Assembly: GCF_030540825.1 (NCBI RefSeq)
Contig: NZ_JAUOEO010000001.1
Location: forward strand, 4,043,001 to 4,107,000
From: Flavivirga spongiicola
GTDB taxonomy: Bacteria; Bacteroidota; Bacteroidia; Flavobacteriales; Flavobacteriaceae
Length of the DNA stretch: 64,000 nucleotides
Reading direction: 5' to 3'
Below the pieces are notes generated by a model. That model was not told the DNA's origin. It did not search any database and worked only from the letters and a program-made list of their open reading frames with translations. Position 1 is the stretch's first letter; each line of letters begins with the position of its first letter. Positions 36,538 through 45,149 of this stretch are shown here, one piece after another. The position numbers and the translations under genes are program-made.

Positions 36538-36595
36538 TGCAATAAAGTTAATTTTGCTACGTTAATAATTTAATATAAACCCTTAAATTGTTAAA

Positions 36596-36742
36596 ATGGC
36601 AAAAATTTACTCTGGAAATTCTATTAAAAATTTAAACGAACAAGAACCGAAGGAAGAAACGGTTAATTTTCTTCTAAATTACTCTAAGGCTTTAAGTGTT
36701 ATAAATTGTAATAAATTGAAGTTTGAAGCGCTTCTAAACTAA
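36596..36742 (+). CDS. Small protein downstream of the sigma gene (48 aa)
   Basis: An ATG-started frame of 48 codons: MAKIYSGNSIKNL, then QEPKEETVNFLLNYSKALS and a C-terminal KLKFEALLN. The composition and the amphipathic helix NFLLNYSKALSV look like a real peptide, and it ends just before a strong terminator shared with nth. It is in the same transcript as the ECF sigma gene. A partner or regulator of the sigma factor is possible; function unknown. Confidence 0.65.
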   Translation: MAKIYSGNSIKNLNEQEPKEETVNFLLNYSKALSVINCNKLKFEALLN

Positions 36743-36749
36743 GTTTTCG

Positions 36750-36781
36750 AAAAGTCCTAACATATTTATGTTAGGACTTTT
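36750..36781. terminator. Two-way terminator
   Basis: AAAAGTCCTAACAT / ATGTTAGGACTTTT, 14-bp stem and 4-base loop, followed by Ts. It overlaps the stop of nth, which comes from the other strand. Confidence 0.9.
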
Positions 36782-37430
36782 TTAATTTATTGTATTCATT
36801 TATAACAGATTGTCTTCCAATTGTTTTTGTGATAATGTCTTTCTCTAGGTTCCAACCACGTGCTGGTGAATATTCCCTACCATACCAAATAATTTGAAGA
36901 TGCAAATCGTTCCATAATTCTTTTGGAAACAATCTTTTCGCATCTTTTTCTGTTTGGACAACATTTTTCCCATTACTTAAATTCCATCGATACATCAATC
37001 TATGTATATGTGTATCTACAGGAAAAGCAGGAATACCAAAAGCCTGAGACATAACTACGCTTGCTGTTTTATGTCCTACGGCAGGCAAAGCCTCTAAGTC
37101 TTCAAAGCTTATAGGCACTTTTCCACTGTGCTTTTCAATTAGAATTTGTGATAACCCATGGATACCTTTGCTTTTCATTGGTGATAATCCCACAGGTTTT
37201 ATAATGTCTCTTATTTCTTCTACAGAAAGTTTAACCATATCATATGGATTATTCGCTTTTTCAAAGAGTAAAGGAGTTATTTTATTAACTCTAACATCGG
37301 TGCTTTGTGCAGACATTAATACCGCTATTAATAAGGTATATGGATCGTTATGGTCTAATGGAATCGGTATTTCTGGATAAAGTTTATATAGTGTATTAAT
37401 AACAAAGTTTACTCTTTCTTGTTTGGTCAT
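36771..37430 (-). CDS. nth: Endonuclease III without the Fe-S cluster cysteines
   Basis: DNA glycosylase/AP lyase of base excision repair, 219 residues from MTKQERVNF. The helix-hairpin-helix LPAVGHKTASVVM holds the catalytic lysine, and FPVDTHIHRLM the aspartate. The last segment WYGREYSPARGWNLEKD stands where other Nth proteins have the four-cysteine iron-sulfur loop, and no cysteine is present there. The start was chosen at 37430; the longer frame adds an unrelated hydrophobic stretch. A TAACTTTG box at 37459-37452 is its -7 element. Confidence 0.9.
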   Translation of the reverse strand: MTKQERVNFVINTLYKLYPEIPIPLDHNDPYTLLIAVLMSAQSTDVRVNKITPLLFEKANNPYDMVKLSVEEIRDIIKPVGLSPMKSKGIHGLSQILIEKHSGKVPISFEDLEALPAVGHKTASVVMSQAFGIPAFPVDTHIHRLMYRWNLSNGKNVVQTEKDAKRLFPKELWNDLHLQIIWYGREYSPARGWNLEKDIITKTIGRQSVINEYNKLKKS

Positions 37431-37465
37431 TCGTTTGTATTTTAGCAATAACAAAGTTATAAAAT

Positions 37466-37918
37466 ATGAACACATTAAAAGTAGGAAATAAGGCACCAAA
37501 TTTTGAATCTTTAGACGAACAAGGAAATACAGTTAAATTATCGGATTTTAAAGGAAAAAAGTTAGTCGTTTTCTTTTATCCAAAAGCAAATACCCCAACA
37601 TGTACAGTAGAGGCTTGCAATTTACGAGATGAATATACTGTTTTACAAGAACAGGGTTATGAAATTTTAGGAGTTAGTGCAGATACTGCAAAAAAGCAAT
37701 CGAACTTTAAAAAGAAATTTAATTTTCCATATCCGTTATTAGCAGATGTAGATAAAACGGTTATCAACGCTTTTGGTGTTTGGGGAGAGAAAAAATTTAT
37801 GGGACGTACCTTTGACGGTATTCATCGTGTAACATTTGTTATTGACGAAGAAGGCGTTATTGTAAAGGTGATAGATAAAGTAAAAGCTAAAATACATGCG
37901 CATCAAATTTTAGAATAA
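37466..37918 (+). CDS. bcp: Thiol peroxidase, BCP/PrxQ type
   Basis: A 150-residue cytosolic peroxiredoxin. NTPTCTVEAC contains the peroxidatic cysteine (C46) and the resolving one five residues on (C51), which marks the PrxQ subgroup. KVGNKAPNFESLDEQG is the usual opening. It reduces peroxides with thioredoxin. It is divergent from nth over 35 bases, so their promoters overlap. Confidence 0.93.
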   Translation: MNTLKVGNKAPNFESLDEQGNTVKLSDFKGKKLVVFFYPKANTPTCTVEACNLRDEYTVLQEQGYEILGVSADTAKKQSNFKKKFNFPYPLLADVDKTVINAFGVWGEKKFMGRTFDGIHRVTFVIDEEGVIVKVIDKVKAKIHAHQILE

Positions 37919-37927
37919 ATAAAAATA

Positions 37928-37956
37928 AAAACCCTTCATGTGATTTGAAGGGTTTT
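37928..37956. terminator. Two-way terminator
   Basis: AAAACCCTTCA / TGAAGGGTTTT, 11-bp stem with a 7-base loop; between convergent genes. Confidence 0.85.
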
Positions 37957-37983
37957 ATTATTGAACTATCTGGTGCGATATAT

Positions 37984-39459
37984 TTACTTTTTAATTCTTT
38001 TACTAAGGGTTAGAGGTTTTAAAGGTTTACGAGTGTATCCAAATAAGCGATAATCCTTAATTAAATCTGCAGTACCTTCAGGTATCATATCTTCCCAACC
38101 ACGTTCACCTTCAGAAATCATGTGTAAAATTTCACGAGAGAATATATTCATTATACTCGTGTCATAATCTTCAATATCGATTACTTTTCCATTGTATTTA
38201 AAGAATTTATATAATTCTTTCATACGTGGATATACTTTTAAATTTTCACTATTAATTAATTCTCCAGTTTCTGGATCCAACATTGGGTATAGGTAAACTT
38301 TTAAATCTTTGAAAAATAATTTTCCAAATGCTTCAAGAATACCACCACTTATATGGCGATAGTATTTTTCATCAAAAATATCAACCAAATTACTAACACC
38401 CATAGCTAGCCCCATTCTAGCTTTTGTGTAATTTGAGAAATACTCAACAACTTTATAGTATTCCTGGAAATTAGAAATCATTACAGATTGCCCTAGTGAA
38501 CATAATAAATCAGCTCTATCTATAAAATCTTGTTCATCAATCTCTCCCTCGGCTCTTAAATTAGATAAAGTGATTTCAAAAACGACTACGGTTTTATCAG
38601 GATTAACTTTGTTTTCTTTAATAAACATTTCGTATGACTTCTCATACATAGCCATATTCACCTTAGTTACAGGTCTAAAGCTACCACGCAGAGCCAATAT
38701 GTTTTTTTTGTAAAAAACTCTTGCAGGAAGCACATTAGTTCCATCAGGACCAAATACTACAGCATCTGTCATGCCATTTTTAACAAGTTGTAAACTCATT
38801 AATCGATTATCGATGTTTTCAAAGGCTGGACCTGAAAAATTAATAGTATCAATCTCTAATTGATCTTTATCCAAATGATCATATAAATAACGTAGTAATT
38901 TTTTTGGTTCGTTATATTTATAAAACGCTCCATAAATGAGGTTCGTACCTAATACACCCAGTGTTTCCTGTTGTAAACGTGCATCAGTTTCTTTAAACCG
39001 AAGGTGTAAAATAATTTCATTATAATCACCTGTTGCTTCTACTTGATATTTAAGACCAACCCAGCCATGACCTTTAAATTGCTTGGCAAAATCTATTGTA
39101 GCTACAGTATTAGCATATGTAAAAAATATTTTATTAGGATGTTTTTCACGTGTTAACCTAGTTTCCATAAGGTCCATTTCATGACTAAGCATCTTTCTTA
39201 AACGAGCTTCGGTTACATAACGGCCATCATCTTCAGTACCATAAACGGCATCACTAAAATCTTTATCATAAGCAGACATTGCTTTCGCAATGGTACCTGA
39301 AGCACCTCCAGCTCTAAAAAAATGACGACAAGTTTCTTGTCCTGCTCCAATTTCGGCAAATGTTCCGTAAATATTTTCGTTTAAATTAATACGAAGTGCC
39401 TTTGATTTCAATGATGGAACATCATTAAATTCTTTATCGCCTTGTATGGTTATTTCCAT
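37984..39459 (-). CDS. Conserved Bacteroidota protein of unknown function
   Basis: A soluble protein of about 491 residues starting MEITIQGDKEFNDVPSLK. It has no signal peptide and no membrane segment, and reads well throughout (GTFAEIGAGQETCRHFFRAGG, FGPDGTNVLPARVFYKKNILALRGSFRPVTK). It is a widely kept cytosolic protein in this phylum as far as I recall, but I know no proven function; database names for it are unreliable. The TTG 30 bases upstream lies in a TACCTTTG -7 box (39494-39487), so the ATG at 39459 is the start. Confidence 0.75.
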   Translation of the reverse strand: MEITIQGDKEFNDVPSLKSKALRINLNENIYGTFAEIGAGQETCRHFFRAGGASGTIAKAMSAYDKDFSDAVYGTEDDGRYVTEARLRKMLSHEMDLMETRLTREKHPNKIFFTYANTVATIDFAKQFKGHGWVGLKYQVEATGDYNEIILHLRFKETDARLQQETLGVLGTNLIYGAFYKYNEPKKLLRYLYDHLDKDQLEIDTINFSGPAFENIDNRLMSLQLVKNGMTDAVVFGPDGTNVLPARVFYKKNILALRGSFRPVTKVNMAMYEKSYEMFIKENKVNPDKTVVVFEITLSNLRAEGEIDEQDFIDRADLLCSLGQSVMISNFQEYYKVVEYFSNYTKARMGLAMGVSNLVDIFDEKYYRHISGGILEAFGKLFFKDLKVYLYPMLDPETGELINSENLKVYPRMKELYKFFKYNGKVIDIEDYDTSIMNIFSREILHMISEGERGWEDMIPEGTADLIKDYRLFGYTRKPLKPLTLSKRIKK

Positions 39460-39551
39460 ATTATTAACTGCTTGTTTGTCCTGCGACAAAGGTATTAAAT
39501 ATGTACAGCAAACAAAAAAATAACACTATTTTTGTGCAAAACTTAACACGG

Positions 39552-40313
39552 TTGAAAATAACTTTTCTTGGAACAGGAACATCACAAGGAATTCCAATTA
39601 TTGGAAGCAAACACCCTGTTTGTTTAAGTACAGATTCAAAAGATAAACGATTACGGGTTTCTGTTTTGGTAGCATGGGATAATTACAAATACGTCATCGA
39701 TTGTGGACCAGATTTTAGATATCAAATGTTAAGAGCGGGATGTGATAGAATTGATGGTATTGTTTTTACTCATGAACATTCCGATCATATATCGGGATTA
39801 GATGACATTAGACCATTCTATTTCAAACAAGGCGATATTCCTATTTATGCACATAAACGGGTGTTAAAGTCTTTGCGCAAAAGGTTTGACTATATTTTTG
39901 CTACTGAAAATAAATACCCGGGAGCACCAGCTGTAATTACAAATCGAATAAAAAACAAGCCTTTTAAATTAAAAAACTTAGAAGTAATACCCATAAATGG
40001 TTTGCATGATACATTACAGGTTTTTGGGTTTAGATTTAATGATTTTGCATATTTAACCGATATGAAGACCGTTAAAGATAAAGAGATTAAAAAAATAAAA
40101 GGCGTAAAGGTTTTAGTTGTTAATGCATTAAGAATAGATTCACATCGTTCACATTTTAATTTAGAGGAGGCATTAGAATTTATTAATAAAGTAAATCCAG
40201 AAACAGCATACTTAACTCATATTAGTCATTTACTTGGTTTTCATGAGAAAGTAGAGAAAACATTACCTGAAAATGTTTTTTTAGCCTATGATGGCTTGGA
40301 AATAACAATTTAA
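39552..40313 (+). CDS. Metallo-beta-lactamase fold hydrolase (PhnP-like)
   Basis: A cytosolic metal-dependent hydrolase, about 253 residues. Motifs: ITFLGTGTSQGIP, FTHEHSDHISGLDD (HxHxDH), DCGPDF, LTDMK, and THISHLLGFHE. These mark the phosphodiesterase-like branch near PhnP. I place the start at TTG 39552, because a TATTTTTG -7 box at 39527-39534 lies inside the longer frame that begins at ATG 39501; either is possible. It faces the gene at 37984, so both share a short divergent promoter region. Confidence 0.82.
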   Translation: MKITFLGTGTSQGIPIIGSKHPVCLSTDSKDKRLRVSVLVAWDNYKYVIDCGPDFRYQMLRAGCDRIDGIVFTHEHSDHISGLDDIRPFYFKQGDIPIYAHKRVLKSLRKRFDYIFATENKYPGAPAVITNRIKNKPFKLKNLEVIPINGLHDTLQVFGFRFNDFAYLTDMKTVKDKEIKKIKGVKVLVVNALRIDSHRSHFNLEEALEFINKVNPETAYLTHISHLLGFHEKVEKTLPENVFLAYDGLEITI

Positions 40314-40323
40314 ATTAAAGTAT

Positions 40324-40824
40324 ATGAAAGAGAGAATTTTTATGTATTTGTTCGTTTTTGCGGCATTATTGGTTTTATTTCAGTACGTAAATTCAAAACG
40401 AGTATTTGAAGATCTAAATAGTAAGCTGGCAACCCAAAAAATAGCATTAGAAAAATATAAGGATTCGGTAGCGACTTTACAAGATGATATTTTAGGAGTT
40501 TCTCATTTTAATTTGGATAGAAATGAGGACGCTATTAGCTATTTTGAAAATGATGGCTATGACATATCAGAATTAATTCCTTTTATAAAAGATGAGCTTT
40601 ACAAATTAAATGAAGTTAAAGGAGAGCATCCTATAGTACCGTACGCAGCTAGTGAAGGCAGAAAAATGCTGATTAATACTGTGAAAATGTTAAACCACAA
40701 ATGGATAATTGCTGATTTTTCAGATGGAGAATATTGGGGTGAAATCTTTTTAACTTACGAAATAACAGAAGACAAACAGCTTAAATTCAATTTAATCGAG
40801 TATTTTTTATACCCATTTGATTGA
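40324..40824 (+). CDS. Small membrane-anchored protein of unknown function
   Basis: A 166-residue protein with one N-terminal helix (MYLFVFAALLVLFQYV), a short coiled coil (LNSKLATQKIALEKYKD, 32-48) and a soluble C-terminal domain (NHKWIIADFSDGEYWGEIFL). It starts 10 bases after the hydrolase gene, so it is in its operon. No family is recognised beyond flavobacterial relatives. Confidence 0.7.
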   Translation: MKERIFMYLFVFAALLVLFQYVNSKRVFEDLNSKLATQKIALEKYKDSVATLQDDILGVSHFNLDRNEDAISYFENDGYDISELIPFIKDELYKLNEVKGEHPIVPYAASEGRKMLINTVKMLNHKWIIADFSDGEYWGEIFLTYEITEDKQLKFNLIEYFLYPFD

Positions 40825-40839
40825 GTTTATAAACTGGTA

Positions 40840-41208
40840 TTACTTAACTTTATAAGCAATACCTTTTTGTTTTTTTGTTTCACCTACATAGGAATATTCA
40901 AAAGTATAGGAGGAATCTGTTGTGGTTAAAATTTTTAAGTGAATGTCTTTTTTTTCCGCCATGTTTTTAGGTTTGATTGTTTTAAAAATAACCTCGCAGT
41001 CATTAATCCAACGTAATTTAGACGAGTCTATCTCATTATTATAGGCTTCAACCTGTAAACCTTCAGTTCTTTTGAATTTAGATGTAAACAATTCATCATC
41101 AATGATTACTTCGCTATAAAACTCACCGATTTTATAATCTTTGCAATTACGAGTTGTTTCATAACAACTAACAACGCTTAATAAAAGCATTAGAAAAAGA
41201 AATCTCAT
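40840..41208 (-). CDS. Small lipoprotein
   Basis: About 122 residues with a lipobox (LLLSVVSC) followed by YETTRNCKDYKIGEF. I start it at 41208, because the longer frame to 41349 adds a stretch without signal-peptide character. The C-terminal half (FEYSYVGETKKQKG) is strand-rich. Similar flavobacterial lipoproteins are sometimes wrongly named DNA topoisomerase IV; nothing in the sequence supports that. Function unknown. Confidence 0.7.
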   Translation of the reverse strand: MRFLFLMLLLSVVSCYETTRNCKDYKIGEFYSEVIIDDELFTSKFKRTEGLQVEAYNNEIDSSKLRWINDCEVIFKTIKPKNMAEKKDIHLKILTTTDSSYTFEYSYVGETKKQKGIAYKVK

Positions 41209-41409
41209 ACTGAATTTGTTTATACTTTTTGGATTGTAGCAAAACCCAGCATTTTTATTTCCATTTATAGGCCTTTTTGAGTTGTGCAGCAGGGCTACGG
41301 AAGGAAAAAAAGATAAAAAACGAGGGTATATGGGGGATTTTTTAGCCAATTGAAAAAAGTTTAAATGAGTTCACCATAAATTTAGTTGCAAATTTACTAA
41401 AGAATTGTG

Positions 41410-41778
41410 CTAGTTCTGAAAATTTTTAAAACTTCCGTCTGAATAAAAAATAACGATACGTTCGATTTCTTTTTTGTTTGATATTTTCGGTTGTAATTTT
41501 TCAGTCACAGAGAAAAGATCTGTTTCTTTTTTGGCTTCTTCAAATTTTCCTTTTGAAGGAAATTCTCCCTTGCCATTAAAAAGCCAGTACAAGTCAACCT
41601 CAGGATAGGCCGAAAGAATTTTTAAGACAAAATCTAAACTAGGTTTATTTCTGCCAGATAGAATATGTGAAATGCTTGAGCGTTGTACGCCAATTTTTTC
41701 TGCAAAAGAAGATGCAGATTCACCGTAGTAATCCATTACTTTTTGTAACCTGTTTACAAAATCTTCCATGTTTACCAT
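41410..41778 (-). CDS. XRE-family transcription regulator
   Basis: About 122 residues. Residues 5-60 form the helix-turn-helix: YYGESASSFAEKIGVQRS then SISHILSGRNKPSLDFV. The C-terminal half is charged and ends FYSDGSFKNFQN. The start is MVNMEDF at 41778, or three codons later. A perfect TGTTTAC CATT GTAAACA palindrome covers these start codons and more copies fill the 300 bases upstream, so the protein probably controls itself and the divergent M14 gene. Confidence 0.85.
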   Translation of the reverse strand: MVNMEDFVNRLQKVMDYYGESASSFAEKIGVQRSSISHILSGRNKPSLDFVLKILSAYPEVDLYWLFNGKGEFPSKGKFEEAKKETDLFSVTEKLQPKISNKKEIERIVIFYSDGSFKNFQN

Positions 41779-42050
41779 TGTAAACAAATTAAAATTAATA
41801 GTTCTACAAATGTAATAATATAACCCGTAAATATGCATGTTTATTGCATAATAGTTCATAAACACATTAACTAAAGCTTCACTTTAAATACTATAAGTCA
41901 CTAATTTTATGTGGTTTATGCATGCTTTTTGCCTAATGGAGTTATTAAGTAAACAAATGTAAATTAATAACTAAACCACCGTATAATCTTGTAAACATTT
42001 TAATAGTTTTCTTTGTTTACATTTGTAAAATTGTAAATGTTTACATTTGT
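41769..42050. promoter_or_regulatory. Operator array of GTTTAC/GTAAAC palindromes
   Basis: At least six related sites: TGTTTACCATTGTAAACA (41769-41786), ACAAATGTAA (41806-41815), GTAAACAAATGTAAA (41949-41963), GTAAACATTT (41991-42000), TTTACATTTGTAAA (42016-42029) and GTAAATGTTTACATTTGT (42033-42050). The first covers the XRE start codon; the last ends 16 bases before the M14 start. Confidence 0.8.
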
Positions 42051-42066
42051 CACATAAAAAAATAGC

Positions 42067-43227
42067 ATGTACATAGAAGAAATAAAATCATTGTTTTTAA
42101 AGCACAGGGAAACCAACTTATTTCATCGTTATATTACTAATAAACACATAGAACCTCTCTTAAATAACTTAGGAGAATATGTCGTAATAGAAACTATAGG
42201 AGAATCAGTTTTGAACAATCCTATTTACGGATTAAAAATCGGAACAGGAAATAAGCGTATTTTAATGTGGTCTCAGATGCATGGAAATGAATCAACCACC
42301 ACTAAAGGGCTTTTTGACCTCTTAAACACTTTTTTAGATAAAAATGTATACTCTGAGAATATTTTGGATACTTGTACCTTATATATAATTCCTATACTAA
42401 ACCCGGACGGGGCAGAAGCCTATACTAGAATAAACGCAAACAGAGTTGATTTAAATAGAGATGCTCAAAATTTGTCTCAACCAGAAAGTAAGGTGTTAAG
42501 AAGAGTCTTTGAATCTTTTAAACCTCATTTCTGCTATAACCTACATGGCCAACGTACTATTTTTGGTGCTGGTAATACTAATAAATCTGCAACCGTATCA
42601 TTTTTAGCACCAGCACAAGACGAAGCCTGTACAATTACTCCCAATAGAAAGATTGCTATGGAGGTTATTGGAGTTATGAACGAGACTTTGCAGAAGATTA
42701 TTCCTAATCAGGTAGGTGTATATGACGATGCATTTAATTTAAATTGCGTTGGGGATACATTTCAAAATGAAAATATTCCAACAATTTTATTTGAAGCGGG
42801 TCACTATGAGGATGATTATGAACGTGAAATAACGCGTGAGCTCATTTATATATCATATATATCTTCATTAAATTATATCGCTAATAATAGTATAATGGGG
42901 AATAATTACGAATCTTATTTTAAAATTCCAGAAAACGAAAAATGTTTTCATGATGTTATCATAAGAAACGCTAGAGTAGCAGTGAGTCATTCAAATGAAA
43001 AAATTAACGATATAGCAATTCAATATCAGGAAAAATTGATTCATGATAAAATCGAGTTTATTCCTAAAATTGAAAAGATTGAAAAATTAGATGATTTTTA
43101 CGGGCATAAAGAAATTGATGCCAATGGTTTGAAGGTATTTGACATTAATAACCAATTGGTTAATATTAATTACGAAAACGATTTCGTAATAATAAATAAT
43201 GATAAAATCGCATTATTATCGAAATAA
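42067..43227 (+). CDS. M14-family zinc carboxypeptidase-like protein
   Basis: A 386-residue protein without signal peptide. Metal ligands: His and Glu in SQMHGNESTT (residues 74-83) and the His in YNLHGQR; the catalytic Glu is in LFEAGHYEDDYERE. It also has RINANRVDLNRDAQ, the substrate-carboxylate-binding region with NR. The C-terminal 100 residues (from 285) form a separate domain. It would cleave or de-amidate a peptide-like cytosolic substrate. Its promoter region is packed with XRE operator copies. Confidence 0.82.
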   Translation: MYIEEIKSLFLKHRETNLFHRYITNKHIEPLLNNLGEYVVIETIGESVLNNPIYGLKIGTGNKRILMWSQMHGNESTTTKGLFDLLNTFLDKNVYSENILDTCTLYIIPILNPDGAEAYTRINANRVDLNRDAQNLSQPESKVLRRVFESFKPHFCYNLHGQRTIFGAGNTNKSATVSFLAPAQDEACTITPNRKIAMEVIGVMNETLQKIIPNQVGVYDDAFNLNCVGDTFQNENIPTILFEAGHYEDDYEREITRELIYISYISSLNYIANNSIMGNNYESYFKIPENEKCFHDVIIRNARVAVSHSNEKINDIAIQYQEKLIHDKIEFIPKIEKIEKLDDFYGHKEIDANGLKVFDINNQLVNINYENDFVIINNDKIALLSK

Positions 43228-43297
43228 AACATATAAATTATGCATAATTATTATTGAAAATGTATTATTTTTGCTTTTTATTTAAGAATAGTTAATT

Positions 43298-43777
43298 ATG
43301 GGGAAAATTAAATTAGACGAAATCGACCACCAAATTCTTGATATGTTAATTGATAACACAAGAATACCATTTACAGATATAGCAAAGAAATTATTAATTT
43401 CTGCAGGTACAGTACATGTTCGAGTAAAAAAAATGGAAGAGTCAGGAATCATTAAAGGCTCTTCATTAATGCTAGACTACAAAAAACTTGGTTATTCATT
43501 TATTGCATACGTAGGTGTGTATTTAAATAATACTTCTCAGACTAAGTTTGTTTTAGAACGCATTAATGAAATAGCATATGTCACTGTAGCGCATATTACT
43601 ACTGGGAAGTTTAATATTTTCTGTAAAATTAGAGCAAAAAGTACTGAACATGCTAAAGAGGTTATTTTTCTATTAGATGATATAGAGGGGGTTTACAGAA
43701 CAGAAACCATGATATCTTTAGAAGAAAGTATTAATGACAAAAAACGTTTAATGCATTCCATATTTAAAAATATGTAA
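43298..43777 (+). CDS. Lrp/AsnC-family transcription regulator
   Basis: A 159-residue regulator: helix-turn-helix LDEIDHQILDMLIDNTRIPF then ISAGTVHVRVKKMEESGII (residues 6-55), and a RAM ligand-binding domain (IAYVGVYLNNTSQ, VAHITTGKFNIFCKI). Such proteins sense amino acids. It lies 71 bases after the M14 gene and upstream of threonine dehydrogenase, so control of amino-acid breakdown is likely. Confidence 0.9.
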   Translation: MGKIKLDEIDHQILDMLIDNTRIPFTDIAKKLLISAGTVHVRVKKMEESGIIKGSSLMLDYKKLGYSFIAYVGVYLNNTSQTKFVLERINEIAYVTVAHITTGKFNIFCKIRAKSTEHAKEVIFLLDDIEGVYRTETMISLEESINDKKRLMHSIFKNM

Positions 43778-43802
43778 AGTCATACCAATTAAGATTATCA
43801 GT

Positions 43803-43848
43803 AAAAGACATAAAAAAAACCTTTTCAAAGGTTTTTTTTATGTCTTTT
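43803..43848. terminator. Very long perfect terminator
   Basis: A 22-bp perfect stem (AAAAGACATAAAAAAAACCTTT and its complement) with a 2-base loop, followed by Ts. It ends the regulator transcript. Confidence 0.92.
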
Positions 43849-44143
43849 TTTATAGATTATTTATAGTGATAACTATGTTGTCTTATTAGCTTATGCCTCT
43901 AAAATAAACTATTATTTTATGTAAATAATACATCTATTGCAATAGAACTGTATAAGTGTTCTTGTTTGTCAGTAATCTCTAACAGAAAAGAGCAGGATGA
44001 GATAAGGATTAGATGTAGATTTTACCGATGAATTTATTGTTGAAAAGTAATTCATCAGTACAAAAAATGAGTTTGTCTAAATTGTTATGAAAAAGTAGTC
44101 TGGTGTTTCTTTTAATATTATTTTTAGTTGAAATCATTATATA
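43849..44143. other. Intergenic region before threonine dehydrogenase
   Basis: About 295 AT-rich bases with no gene, repeat or convincing promoter that I could see. Confidence 0.4.
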
Positions 44144-45100
44144 ATGGAAATAGAAATTAATAATATTTTAGTTATTGGAGCTAATGGACAAATAGGTTCA
44201 GTTCTTGTTCCTGCTTTACAAAATATTTATGGAAAATCATGTGTTATAGCATCAGACATTTATGACAATGGAGATGCTAATAAGGTGTTTGAAATATTAG
44301 ACGCAACTAATTTTGATGCTTTACAAGGTGTCATTGAAAAATATAAAATCACTCAAATTTATCACTTGGCAGCAATACTTTCTGCTAAAGGAGAAAAGAA
44401 CCCTCAACTGGCCTGGGAAGTGAATGTAAATTCATTTATAAATGTCTTAGAGGTTTCTGTTAAACATGATATTAAAAAAGTGTTTTATCCGAGTTCTATA
44501 GCTGTTTTTGGATTAAATGCACCACCAAAAAACACTCCTCAAAATACTATTTTAAACCCAACAACTATTTATGGAGTAAGCAAAGTAGCTGGTGAAAATC
44601 TAGCACAATATTATTTTACAAAATATGGTCTGGATGTACGTTCTTTAAGATACCCTGGTATAATTGGATATCAATCCTTACCCGGAGGAGGTACTACGGA
44701 TTACGCAGTAGATATTTACCATAAAGCTATTATTGGTGAAAATTTTGATTGTTTTTTAAAAGCCAATACAGAATTGCCAATGATATTTATGGATGATGCG
44801 ATTAAAGCAACTATAAAATTAATGCAAGCGCCAATAGAAAATATAAAAATTAGAACGTCATATAATTTATCAGGAATGAGTTTCTCACCAGAAGAAATAT
44901 ATAACTCTATAAAAAAGCATTACCCTAATTTCAGTATTAAATATATTCCGGATTTCAGACAAGATATTGCGGATAATTGGGTAAGTAGTATAGATGATAA
45001 AGAAGCTGTGATAGATTGGAATTGGAGCCCTAATTATGATTTAGAATCTATGACGGACATTATGGTTACTATGTTAGCAAAACGTTATAAATCTGCATAG
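44144..45100 (+). CDS. L-threonine 3-dehydrogenase, short-chain (epimerase-like) type
   Basis: A 318-residue NAD-dependent enzyme of the extended SDR fold: VIGANGQIGSVL (NAD loop), HLAAILSAKGEKNP, SSIAVFG, and catalytic YGVSK. The LSAKGEKNP and PGIIGYQSLPGGGTTDYA segments mark the threonine-dehydrogenase branch known from other flavobacteria. It oxidises threonine to 2-amino-3-ketobutyrate. A CapK-like gene follows after 49 bases on the same strand. Confidence 0.88.
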   Translation: MEIEINNILVIGANGQIGSVLVPALQNIYGKSCVIASDIYDNGDANKVFEILDATNFDALQGVIEKYKITQIYHLAAILSAKGEKNPQLAWEVNVNSFINVLEVSVKHDIKKVFYPSSIAVFGLNAPPKNTPQNTILNPTTIYGVSKVAGENLAQYYFTKYGLDVRSLRYPGIIGYQSLPGGGTTDYAVDIYHKAIIGENFDCFLKANTELPMIFMDDAIKATIKLMQAPIENIKIRTSYNLSGMSFSPEEIYNSIKKHYPNFSIKYIPDFRQDIADNWVSSIDDKEAVIDWNWSPNYDLESMTDIMVTMLAKRYKSA

Positions 45101-45149
45101 TATAAGTAGATAATTGATTGAAGTAAACTTTAAATATAAATTTTGTCGA

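Noticed and set aside
45114..45149. TTG start for CapK copy 3
   Set aside because: The extra 12 residues have no counterpart in the sister proteins; the ATG at 45150 matches their N-termini.
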